Shown: one piece after another, positions 38,101-51,500 of the stretch
Numbering within the stretch: position 1 is the first letter of the stretch
Layout of the letters: every line of letters starts with the position of its first letter
Source of the DNA: Nereocystis luetkeana
Lineage: Eukaryota > Sar > Phaeophyceae > Laminariales > Laminariaceae
Length of the DNA stretch: 64,000 bases
NCBI GenBank assembly: GCA_031213475.1
Contig: JARUPZ010000025.1
Coordinates: 5,777,676 to 5,841,675 of the forward strand
Direction of reading: 5' to 3'
Program-made: the position numbers and the translations under genes
The notes under the pieces: model-generated
Told to the model about the DNA's origin: nothing
The model's database searches: none
What the model saw: the letters and a program-made list of their open reading frames with translations, nothing else

Positions 38101-39484
38101 ATGGATGTACGACGAATTCGAGACGATAGGGGGTTGGACTAACAGAGCACCCCCGCGGATGAAGTCCTCTTGTACTTGCTCGTGTAAGTCGGGCGGTTGA
38201 TCCGTATATATGTCGGCTTCCGGGGATCGATACATTTCTGGCCGATATCTGCTGATCTCTCACGCATCAAACTCAACACTACATATATATCCCAATGAAC
38301 TATTACGGGGGACCATAGTTAATAGGACCTGTGGTGTACATAAAAAACTATATATTCAACCGTTTTTACAACCAATATTTGGTCCTGTTAACTATGGTCC
38401 CCCGTAATAGTTTCCGTGTTACCCCACGGGTAGGCTACCCTGGGGCGTTTATGCGTGTGATATTTTTCAGCTGTCGAGTGGTACATGTGCCCTGGGAAGC
38501 AGAGTTAACTGTTTCTCCTGGTAACGTACGATCCCGGTTGCTGCAAGTAAAATAGTTGATACCTGGAATGTTTCAGTCCCGGGTACCGCGGGGGCTTTCG
38601 GAGCAGCGAAAGGTCAGCGCATGCGGCGCGCGCGCGGGGCGACATTGTTTTCAGGCCCACACTGACAGAGGTCCGACTTTCTAGTGTAGGTGCGCTAAGG
38701 GCTTTCCTTGGCTGTGACCCTCCAAACGTTAAAACATACACCGGAATTTATGTGTGCATCGTGTTTAGAGAACACCTAAACTGGTTTGCCTGGAACCATC
38801 GACTCCAACAGGAAAATATTGCGTGGTTCAACAATCAGTATCGCCACCCCCCCCCCCCCACTCCCAGCGATTTTCAAGTTATTCCATGTATTAAACGTCC
38901 AGCACTCAACTTGTACAAACAGTGGCAAAAATACACCAACATCCAATGAATCGTTCCACGCGACTCTTGGAAATTAATTATGTTCGACTTTTGTATACGT
39001 TTTTTTCGTTTCCCCAAAAGAAGTGGCCTACACTATTTGCACATTTTCACAACAATGTACGTCCCGAAGGATAAGGGCCACGTACATACTAGTACGTGTT
39101 ACAAGCGTTCCCGAATTTTTGGGTACATGATATATATATGTCTGATCTGTGGGCGGTCAAACCTGTATGAAGAGCCAATCGTCGTAGTCGGCCATGTAGT
39201 CTGCCCCCGGGGCGAAGGTCATCTGCTTAGGTGTGACCGTGATTGAATCAAACGTGACGTCCCTCACGAGGAGCTGGCAGCAGCAGAGAGAAAGTAACAC
39301 CCACGGGCAGCACTTGAAACGTCACCACGAGGTACGGATCGGAGTCAAAACGATATGAACCCGTTCTGTGGTGGGCGTTTACACTTACTTATGAGCCTCA
39401 CGATTACTTCGTGCTTTGCTGAGATATCTCCTGTGCTGGGTCAGCTGTTCCTATAATATTGGTTGAATCCACAGTGTTTCTTCA

Positions 39485-39517
<33 letters not shown>

Positions 39518-42500
39518 CGATACTTAGCCAACCGGATTCGGGTATCCGACTCAGTTTCCATGGAGTCTCATAGTTGGTATTTCGAGGGGAAACACGGCTC
39601 CTTACCCATATCAGGATTGCACCTCTACACATAAACGCAGGAAACTAGAAATATTACGCAAATTTCGAGGAAAAAAAGTCCCCAAACGGAACCGCAGCCG
39701 ACGCATGGTTGCCTTATATGGTTAGCACCTAAATGTCATGAGGTTCCCCCTTTGAAGAGCTATGTCATACCTCATCCACGAAGAAATGAGTTCGAAAAAA
39801 AATGAAATTAAAACTTGACTAACAATCCTGATCCCAACGTTGTAGGCATATTATCACCATGAACATCGAAAACCACTATGATACGAAAGTGATACAATAT
39901 AAAACATTGGGTTAAGGGGCGCAGTCAGTCCCGAAAATGTATTCCCCGAAACATTCCGCCCATACTGACCCAAGGGTTGTCATCGTGAATGGGTTTAGTG
40001 GGGAATCTCGGAGACGCATTGTGCTACCCAACCGTTGCCCAAACGTTGCGACTGCCTTGAGTAGTTTCATAGACTTGAGGTCCGCGATGAAGACCTATGG
40101 TCCCTGGGTCGCACGTTGCGATCACCACTCACTTCCGTCGCTCTACCGCGTACGTGGTATCATCCATTGTCCGATGTTTTGTCAAAGGCCCAACGCTAGC
40201 CAGTACCATAGTTCGAACTTCGACCAGACAACAAAATGATGCATGCAGAGCATGGTCAGTTTTTGACGAGGACAGCGAGTAAAGACGAAAGCACACGTAC
40301 ACAGGCAGGAAATCCCCTGGTTTATTCCAACGCCGGTCGGGCATCAACAACAGCGCACCTGTGACACCATGGGCCCTGTTTCAACACCGACCGCGGTGGA
40401 CCGGAAAAGCTGGGTTTGAGGATCCGCCCTACCGTCGACATCGACGGCCACTCCTCTCATATTTTTGAATCCCGCCATGGAGGCCAGGTTGTCTGTCGGT
40501 CGTCGAACATAGGGGTTGTAGATATCGAAAAGGTATTTGTCGACCGTTGAACATGGAGCGAAGAGCTACGATAGGGTTAAGTCAGGCACCTTCTTAGTAT
40601 ATATTCTCAGTTTGCTCACGTAAGCAGCTGTATATCCCTTAGTAAGTTGTTTTGAAACCGATTTTTGTAGGCATTCCCGTCGGTCAATAGAAGGTGTTCT
40701 TGAAGAGATATCAAGCAAGTGTGGGACTTGACCGTACTGGGTACGTACCGGGTACGAGCAACAGTAGTAGCCTCAGCTCACCAAGCACGTCGGTCGTATA
40801 CATGTAGACGAACACACTGCTCCCTCTGACCGTATCAATCTTCAGAGTGCAGCAAGGTTATCCCGTATTGTGGCGGACGACGTCGGCGATAATCGTGGGG
40901 GAATCCCCCGGTTTGGGCGAGATACCTCGTTCACAGATCACCCCTTACCTGGAGGTTCACATCTCTACCCGAAACACGACGTGAATAGGCGTTTGTTGCC
41001 ATCATCCAACCTAGATAGGTATACGCTCATCCTCACACCGATACTACGGTGTCAAAGACTCCCTACGTTCTCGGCATAGCATACCTCGAGGAGTTCAATC
41101 CGTCAGAAGGCGTTCAACCACAAAAGTGCAATTATTTCTGTGGAATGACTCCTTAGTGTGGAACGGGGTGGGGGGGGGGACGAAGCGTACGGCAGCTAAC
41201 GCGTCAGTCGCTTTCGTCAACAGATTATCGGATGAGAAACTGCTTCGCAACATGATCAGTTGAAATGGCCCACCCACGTCGATGAAATGCGCGACAGGAT
41301 CGCCTTGAGCAATAAGGACGTCCAAACTGATTTTTTTAGCAACCAGACAAGTAAGTTAGGATGACAGGCACATGCTACGATGGAGGCGCACCCATGTTTT
41401 GAGACGGTTCCTCTACTGACAATAATATCTGTACCTCACCCTAAACCAGCTTTAGAGAAAAAAGAGATAGTGCCACTCGGCGGTGGCGTTGGGGATAAAA
41501 CACACGCTACAAACAAAAACACAAATGGTATCCAAAGGATATTGGGAAGGGTTCGATGGTTAAGGAGCTCCTGTAGGCTGGAACGGTTTCGTAACAAGCT
41601 ACCCCTAACTGAACAACAGACAAATCGGAAAAATGGGAACGAAGCCTAAACTGAGAACCAAGCCGTATCTCCAGAACCATGTGGTGTATCAGAGAACCAA
41701 AATGATCCTGCGAAACCCCTTGGCCAGCCCTGTGAGAGGAGCTCGTCAGAACGGTCATGCTCCATCTCGTCGTGCCTTCGGGTGGGCGCAAAAAGCGATA
41801 TACGCTGGCTCTATGTGATTTCTCTAGATGCTGGCTACCGCGGCGATGCCGAGGACTTCCAGCCTGAGCGACAGCTCGTTCGAAGGCTGCTGTACAGCCC
41901 CACAGGACTGTCAACTTTTTTTCTTGGAGTTGTACACAATTGGTTTGCTTTCTAAAAAAAAGCGTCAGTTCTCATTTTTTGTTTCGTTCCCATTTTTCCG
42001 TTTTGTCTACAAGCGACTAATACGGGGGACAATAGGAAATAGGACCCGTCGTGTACATAAAAACCTATATATATATTTCACTTTTTAAATTTTCTACGAA
42101 CAATATTTGGTCCTGTTAGCTATGATCCCACGTAATACATACTTGTCGGTATATAACACGATCCGGAATACAATCGGCCACGTTTTTTGGTAGGTGCATC
42201 CTTTATTGGTTTTGAGGCTTCTTACTTGGGCTGTAACATAACTAACTCCACGGCTGACTTGTGGATGCATCCTAGACTGAGCCCGTGGCGAGATCGATTG
42301 TTGCGCGTAGGGCGGACCTCTCCCCTCACGTCGGTTGCCTCTCGTGTTCCCCCTGTTCTACAAATGGAGACCCCGTTTAGACACGATAACGGCTCTAGTC
42401 GCACAGATAGGGGCCAACACCCGCGAACCACTTAGACGCATGAGGCGTTCTACGATAGAGGTAGCACGTTTTCGCAGATTTGTTTCTTATTGACGGGGCT

Positions 42501-45500
42501 CCTTAACCCAAAGTCGTCGGAACGCCAACCTTGTTTCGAGAAATTGCGTTTTTGTATCCTGGCGCCAAGGAATTATCCATCGGGATGCAATCTGAAATTC
42601 AGCTGAGAGTCAGTTTTTGGGTGAGGTAAGGAGCTCCCTGAGTGAGGAGCCTCTGAAAATTCAAGATGAACCTTCGTAGAATGCCTCCCATTGCCCGCCA
42701 GGGTGACGATAGCTTAGCCCACGCTTCGACCAAGGTGAACTCTGGAGACCGTTCACCTCGTTGGCTGGCCAGGCTGCTCAGGTGAAGACCCACACGCTAG
42801 CGGTGGACCCCACGCAACGAGCAATGTCCCAGAACCAGTGGTAGCTTTAGTTTGGAGCTATAAACTTGGAGGAGCGCGGAGTTTCAACCGAAGCAAGACT
42901 CATAATTAAGCTTTTCGCGCAACGCGAGCACACAATATTGACGCTAGTCTTCAAACGGATCCAATACCCATACAGCAGTAAACAACCAGGATCTCCACCG
43001 GTAGCTCATTCTACGCGGTAGTTGATGACATGAGGAAGCTCCACCGGTCAAACGAGAATGGGCCACGCCACAAAACGGTGCCCATGCCGTAGCATGGCTT
43101 ACGTGGACCACTCCGGCTGGAAACAGGGGAGCTTCCAGTCGTCATCTTGATGTTCAAACGATCCTTGCCGTTGCGCTCATGTCCGTAGGTATTGGATGGC
43201 CTCGTTACGTATAGGAATGCTCCCGTGATTTCGGAAGGGAGCATACTTGTATCCGTATCTTGGACAAAAACCGTTGGTTACGTTTATGATGCACAGAGCT
43301 CCGCAAGCGAGGAGCAACATACACAACAGGGTGTGACGGCCAGCAGTGTAAAATAAATTGGAGACCAATGCGACACGAAACTATTTCTCTCCGATTCTCC
43401 AGGTAGCGCGGGGGGGGGGAGGGGGGGAGGGGGGGTGGGGGGGGGCGGGGGTACTCGATTTATTTGCATGGCCGTGGTCGTATGACCAAACAGGAGACCG
43501 GCTGGGGTAGAAAACCGAACTAAACACAAAGTTGAAAACACACGTACGTCGTGCCATTTTACATTTTCTTGCGGAATTTTTGATAATTCTGGTTTGGTTC
43601 GTAGGCTGACGTAGGGAAGAAGTGCATGTTGGTTCCCTCGGTTTCATGTACTCTAGGATATACCCAACGTACTCCTGTAGCATGCGTGGGCATACCTGCA
43701 GCGGCGATTGTGGTTTCGTCTTGCCCGTACTTGGAGAAATGCACGTCCCGCGTCAAGGCCATCCAGTACAGTTCCGCCATTTGAGCAGCCTTCGAGTCTC
43801 AGCAAGTTGGATTGATTCGGTTCGAAGAGTGCGCGATTCGTATATTGGTGGCGGATTTGGGCATCGTATTATCAAAAAGAGCAATTAATTATGTCATCTA
43901 CGCTAACGATTCTAAGTAGTAGTTCGATAAACGTGGTCACGAGTACATCGGCTGCAATAACGACCGGTTCTTAAGACGGTATGGCCGGGTGAAGCAATAA
44001 ACAATAGTGTGGGTGGTATCATGTGTGAGTCGAAATATACGGTTTTCTGGGAGTGAATGTTGGCATAGGCACTTGAGAAACAATGTATAAACAAAGTCCG
44101 CTGCGACGTTGATATCCTCCCCCAAACCCTTCTTGGCAAATATCACATACCCCAAACAGAAACCGACCGACGTAAACGAAGGTACTTTCTGCACGATAAA
44201 CATCGACATTGCCTGATATTGTGACGCATATACCACGCGTTGGTCGAAATAGGGGATGATCAAGCAAGTGCTGGAGGTACATGCCTATGCTTGTGTAAGT
44301 TTCGGTGTTTCACGCCGAGAGTGCTATGACATCTTTCATACACGTCGGGATGCCTCGGAGTACTTAGCTACACTTGCTGTAGTATATTTTCGGCTGTATG
44401 ACTGTGAGAGCTGGTCTGTGACCAGGGTTGCTGAAAATCGGAGAGTGCTTAGTAGTTTGGACACGGCGGTACTTGGAGTACCGTGAACGTTAGAGCATGT
44501 ATGTGCTGCTCCAGTTCAGTGGCAACATGCCCAATACCTGGCATGCTGCTACAACCCATAGTGCATGCGAACAACCCGCACTTGTGCCGGCCACCCGCCG
44601 TCAACCTGCCAGGGCTACGTACGTCCACAAATAAGACGCTAATAATAATGAAATCGAGCTTTGATGGTTGAAAAGCCACTATATGAACACCTGAGAAAAG
44701 GCAGCCGCACTATATATTATCGGATCAGCGCGTAGCTGGATGCTCCGTTGCGAAGACCTCGCCATACGATGAAATGGTTATGAAGTATAACAGTTTTTAT
44801 GTATGCCTTCGGTACGTAAAGTAAAAACAAGAACGGACATAAATGTCTTTGGTCAACAACCACTGCAAGAACACCGCCGATGAAACTGCTGAAAAACAAC
44901 GTCACGGTCAACGCGATGACGGGCGACGAGTACATCGTCAGGGAGACGTCGGCAGGCCACATGATCATGTGAAGATGCCATTTCGCTTTGAGGGGCTAAA
45001 CCGCCGATAAAACGTATATCGACGAGTAAGTGGGTCGTCAACAAACCCGTCCACAACAATCCGAAACAATGAAAAATAACAAAAACCAAAAAAAACTATC
45101 GAGCCAACGACGTAGTTGGAACAGGAGAGGGACCGCAATCAAACAAGTTCCATGCTGTCACTGGCCTACGACACGACTAGCCCCCGATGAGCGAGGACAC
45201 TTTTAACTCGCGGGACGCCCTATTCCCCCATTACCTGACACAAAATACGGTTTCATACATTCAACCCCAGGCACAGGTGTACCGCGAGAACATTTCGTAA
45301 AACTGAAAGGTACGTCGAGGCCGGTGGGAACGTTATCCGTCGGCTTCGGAGCCTTGTCAGTCAAAGTAGCCTGGGGTAGGTATGCCTCGAATAACATTGT
45401 AAAGGTGTGAATGCCATGTCATCGGTTGCGAGAAGTTTGCCCCTATCAGGTTAGGAGCCCGGTCAGTCCGAAACGAATATTATTAAGCGGGGCAAAAAAA

Positions 45501-48500
45501 GTGCTACCGGCCTCTTTAGCAGGACGCGCCCGATACATGTATGAAAATATATTTGTGTCAGGCAACGAACGGGGGAATAAGTCGTCGATCCACGGCAGAT
45601 CATTATCTCGCATTCGTAATCGACTCACCAGATCCTCAGAGTCCAGTAATGGTGCGGGTGGGACTGTCAAGGCGCAGCTGACGTCGAATCAAAGAAGGAG
45701 CGCAGAGCCATATATGCCGGCGAAAACGTAAACAACACGAAACACGTTAGTCGACCGACAGGGCCGTCATCACGGATGCGATGGCTTGCTGACAAGATGC
45801 ATATTCACCGCCGACCGTGGTAGCTGTGCACGACAGGAGGATTTGCCGACCGCTGGGTATGCGAGGGATGTGTCAAAAGGATTCGTGCTGTGAAAAAAAG
45901 GCAACTTTTATCTGAAACAGTTTTTGGTTGGCGGGGTCATCCTGAACCCAAATGCATCGGGCTTTAAAATAATTTTCTTTCTTTGCAGGAATCCTTCCAC
46001 TTTATGAGCTTAGGCCATGGGATTGAGCGTCGGATATCACCTACGCTTTCCTCCAAAACCAGATTGCAGTTTTGTGTGAGGTACGGGGCTCTTTATGCCA
46101 TGAGTTCTTCGACAAGATCAGGTGTACCTCCAAAGTGGCGTGCGTCAGACGTACAGGTCGCGTGCTGTCAGAGGGGTACCTTATGTGTGAACCACGCTGG
46201 AGGCGTATTTACGACAGGGGTAGCATTTGTTTCACCCAAACATGTCTGGTTGACCGCGTTCGGAATAAACAAGTGTCGAAAATATACCTGGTCTGTTATT
46301 CGTCACAGATCTACGAGTAGGCATCCTGAACCGTGGAACAAGCTACCTGTCTGAGCCTGCACCGTTGGTAGACGGAAGCCTCTACAGCAATCGATTAGTT
46401 GGGTCAGTGTGAACGAAACAGTCTACACCTCTGAAGCACACGGCATGCGTTCTACGATAAAGGTACGAACATTCTCGCCGACATGTTTTTTAATTACGGG
46501 GCCCCTTAAACCTTTTAGAACCGCAGTCCCGGTTTGGGGACAAACCCCTCAAATTCCATGTAATTTGTCCCCAAAACGGTACTGCGGTCCTAAAAGGGAT
46601 AAGCAATATCCGTCGGAACGCCAATATTGTTTCGACAAAGGGCGCTTTGGTACACTTGGTCCATGGGACTATTCATCGGGATGTAATTTGATTTTGGCCG
46701 ACGTCAGTTTTCGGGTGCGATGTGGAGCTCCTGAAGTACGGAGCCTCATGAAAAAAAGTCACGTGAACTTCAACCGTGGAACGCCTCACAACAACCAATA
46801 ATGGGTATTCACCACGAACTCGAGACAATAATTCAGGTTCGCCTAGCTACGGTGAAGAACGTATCGTATATCCTCCTTCCTGACGCGGTATCGACTGTAC
46901 GAACGGTTTCTCTCCCAACGCACTCAATGCCCATGCTCATATATACAAATACACGGACTTGATATTTGTCTGCCGTATTTTGCGACCAGACACGGTCGCG
47001 AGAACTCTACTCAACATAGAGCGAGAACACGAGATCCGCACCAGTTCAGGCAGTGGAAATTTAGATGCTGAGTCGATTGTTTCGCAAATGCATCCGTTTG
47101 GTATGTCGTCCAACACGCTTATCGGGGAGCTCGAATTCTGTGGGTAGGAGGGTTGAGACGCGGTTTGATGGAACGTATCAGGTATGTCGATCGTCCCCTG
47201 TTCAAAACGACTTGTGGGGAAACGTAAAGCCAACGTGCTGGAAACCCCATGCTGTGAGCGGCACCTTCACGACATAAGTGATACGGGAAGGAAAGTCCTG
47301 GCGTTTCCATCTCGAACTGATACCCTTCGAGCCGTGCTAAGATACGGGCTGCTTGTGTTCCAGCCCAAACATGTACCACTCTCGGACTCCTGAAGTCAGG
47401 AGAGCTACCCGACATCGATGTTTCGGATGGAACAATCACCAGGTTCACAATGTTGTTCGTTGGGTACGTAACCCATGGGAATGTATATCTCGGACTCGGC
47501 GAATAATGCCCCCCGCAACCAATATTTGAGTGGGGCATTAAGCCACTGAAGTAAAAACCGCAGGGACGATTTTGCGCTACCCCTGCCATACGTCGCCTGT
47601 CGGGGGTTGGGGACCTTCAGACATAGAAGCGTGGCGCATGATCGCGCGGTGGTATGGTACCTGGCGGGTCCGGCCATGTCGACGGCGATTCCCCCGATGG
47701 GTTGGCTCAGGAAGCCATCCTTGTCGCCGGCGGGCACCTTCTCGCACGTGGCAACGCTGCCTTCAGCGACGCACGCTATGAGGGCCTTAAAGGCCTCTTC
47801 GTCCACCTGAGATTTTTGCGTGGGGGGCGCCGCGTCGATAAACAAGGAGAATGTCACAGTGCACACCCCATCTGGCTACGCCTAGTACTTGCCAAAATTC
47901 GGAGTATCAGCTCACAACCAAAAACGTGAGCTTGTGGGGTACGCGTATCGTCGTCGTGTATATTGGGTAGAACCTATCTATGTTCACCAGTTTTTATTCG
48001 TCTTTTTTCCCCAGTTTCATCTGATGCGCTTGCTTCAGTCATGTTTACTGTTCTTCTTATACGCCACCTCTCCGTAATATGTATGTATTGGCGCACACGT
48101 GCGCTGTTTTCACTTGTATATATGGTGTCTTGTTAGAGGGGTACGATATGCTTCAAGTCTGACGCCTATTGTGCCTGCTCGATATTTTTCCTCCGAGTCA
48201 TTCTCTCATTCCTGTGTTTCTAAGCGTTTCCTGTGGTCCTGACATAGCGTGTTAACCGTCGATTTGTGTAGGGGGCAACAAGGATAGCAGCCCCAATCGC
48301 GATCAGCCGGCGACGCCAACGGCAAAAATGGAAATGCTACTGACTATCAACCATCACATCGTAGATAGATGGACATCACGAAACGCGATACACACTTCTT
48401 CTGTAAATCCGAAGTACAATAGCCACAACCGACGCCTCACGCAACTTGCGGCGGCGAGTTCTACCTACTCAATGCGTAGTACTTACAGCCAGCTGTTAAA

Positions 48501-51500
48501 GAGGTTCGTTTAACATACGTTCTCCGCCGATTGAGTAAGATGAGCATGGGGTGTAGTATCGTGCGCTTGAGTCCCATACCGATGCAGTACGCCGTCCGCA
48601 AGATTCCATCCGACTTTCGTCCGAACATGAGGCATTTACGACCTGACGATACCCCATCTTCTACTGGGGGCTTTGTCCTGCTCACACTTGGTCTGAGAAG
48701 AATCAGTACCAGTGGTCGGTGGCAGGGTGTGTGGATTTCCTTCAACCCGGCCACTACGTTTTTGTGGATCAGTACATGAGTCTTCCTTACCACGTCGCCA
48801 GTTTAATCAGCTACGGTTCCGCGAAGACACTGACAGTGCCTTTATACATAACTCTGCTGGTCTGAGAGGTTTAGGATTCCCACCTGGTTTGAGGAGGGTG
48901 TGTTAAATATAAAAATAAGAACGTTCTTCCATGATTCTCATAGGCCGCATGATGTATGGATTTTTCACGGTACTCACATACCTGGCATCTTACATTTGAC
49001 GCAAAGCTGGTGCGCGGGTTCTCATAATGTTCCGCATTCCACGAGGTATCACCATATCCAAACGCTCGCAATGAATAGTAAGAGGTCAAAAGCGGCAAAA
49101 CCCGTCCAACTATCGAGAGGTACGTTTTTGTTGCTCTTTCAGGAAACATTTTTGACTGACAGGGCTCCCTATATTCTTGAGCTTTGTTGGAGTGCAGCCC
49201 CGTTCTTGGCACAAACTACTCAAATTCTGAGTGTTTTGAACCGAAAAAAGGACTGCAGTCCGACAAGGGTTAGATAAGGTGCTGCCCAAAATCGTGAAAA
49301 TGGCATTATCATGGTTGGACATCGCCATCGGGCTGTGTTCCTAAGACATGCTGCCGGTGGTTTTGTCAAGTCCACCCTGCTACTGATAAGGCGACGGAGA
49401 AGCCCCGCTGCATCCGTCTCACAGCAGTAGTGGCGGTGGCACCTGCTACGAGAATTTCGGTTGGACCCATGTCAGGTTGGTGCAGCTTTTTCGTTTTCAA
49501 ACTGTGCCGAATTTCGAGGTGACCAAGGAAGCACAAAACGACGGTGCGTACGTGCACAAAGGGTTCAAGGGTTGCACCGACAAGCCTACCGTACAGCGAC
49601 GCTGACCCTGGCCTCGTGTGTCGTTGTGCTGCTGCTCCTGCTGCTGCTCCTGCTGCTGCCGCTGCTATGTGCTGCAGGTGGGTACTGCTGAGAACGATTT
49701 CAATATTTTAAAAAAAAACTCTAACGGGACGCATACGCAAATATTTCGTTCGAATTGGTTCCCGTTCCATCCGTGTTATCCCCGCATGATGCATCGCAGA
49801 TTAGGACTGAAGGTACTGACACCCCTCCCCATTATCACCAAACGCTCGCAGACATATGTATTGCATATCGACGCAAAGGTGTTAAAATCTAGCTTTTCTT
49901 GTTTCCAGTTTGTTTGGTGAAACAGAGGGCTCCAGACAAGGAGTTCCCAACACGCGACTGTAGAGGCTAGCCTCATCGTGGCATGCTTCACAAGCGGTTA
50001 TGAGGATGAAGCAGTTCGACAATAGCAAGTAGGCTGCAGACAAACTGGGGCGATCTTACCTGGCCGTACTTGTCGTGCGGCAGCGTCTTGTGGAAGGAAG
50101 CCGCCGAGGAGCGGTCGCCGTTGTTCAAGTGTCGCGTTCCCTTCGAAGCGTCGTACTCGATTTGAGCCCAGTCTAGCCTCTGCTTCAGCACCTTCTTAGC
50201 CCTGCTCAATGGCTGCGCACCACACGCATGGATTTCCGAGGAGATGGGGAAGACGGAAAATGAATTTCGCAGAAAAAAACGAGTTCCTCGATAAACAACC
50301 CCAGCACGCTGGTTCTTGCTTGCGGAGAGCTTATCATGGTCTGAGAAAGAGCAAAGAGTCGGTATCGTGAGGCTAGTTATAGCTGGAATGTGAGGATACT
50401 GGCCGTCGCATACATTAAGTAAGGTTTATCTCGGATCGATAAGCTGATGCACCTAGAGCTTGAATGTTCTTCCCAAATCAGCACAGGCCCAACATTTTCG
50501 CTAAGGCCTAAACACAAAGGGTCCGAGGTGAGTCTAGTCAGATGGAGTGGGAGTCACTGGTCCCAGTCATCTGTCAGGAGCAGTAACTTCCGCCATTGAA
50601 TACCATGAATATAAAAACAACCACATCCCCCTCCCCCACACTTGATCGAACATAGTATATGCGAAACAACGCATTGAGCGCCCACATATTGGAGGTGTTC
50701 GTACTATGATATGAATGGGAGACGTTCTCCGTCGGGGATGTGCGGTCGGGGAACAGAAACGTTCGCCATTGCATGCCATCAACAATGAGCTAGCGCATTC
50801 CTCTTCCCTACTCTTGATTAAATATAAAAAATGGGAAACAAGTATTGAGAGCTCAAATATTGAAGATGTTCGTACCATGAATGGGAGACGTTGTCCTTCG
50901 AGGAAGTGCCGTCGAGTGGAAATGTGTCTCAAGAAAATCAACTAAAGAGCACGTGCTCCTTTCGTTTATTTCTGCCGAGACTGTCCATTTTAATAGCGTG
51001 CGCTCCAGGAGCGAATAACCCCCACTGTCCCTTCTCAAGTATCGATTCCCCCATTTCGGAGTGTAGCCCCACGAGAAGGAGTTCACAGGACAAAACGGCA
51101 AGTAGCCTTTGCCCTGCTCCGGCGGGATACTCCCCGACCCCCCGCCGTGCCCGCTGCCCAAAGCCCGCACTCGGGAAGGGCCGGCGAAGAGGGGGGGGTT
51201 CGACACTTATTATATGCTTCAATGGGGGTAGCATACGATATCAAACATTTCTTGAAGCGACGGGGGCTCTTCGAGTGAGCATGATATTGTGGAATGCAGA
51301 GTTTGCGATGCCGAGGGAAACAATACCCATCGACAACTCTCCTCAACTAGGATGCCAAACAAGTGCCCCCCCCCCTCCTGATCGCAAAACATAGGCGTAA
51401 GCATCTTCTTGTAGAGCCGTAGAACAGTGCACACCATTCGCGTGTGTAAATAGAGCGGTTGTCGGCACCTTACGAGGTGGGTCACATTGTTCAATGTCTC

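Noticed and set aside
38151-38256. Candidate haloperoxidase exon reading EDFIRG on the minus strand
   Set aside because: It briefly looked like the R-x-IR block, but the true exon at 33538-33641 (KRYIRSARDLG) matches the family far better and fits both neighbouring phases.
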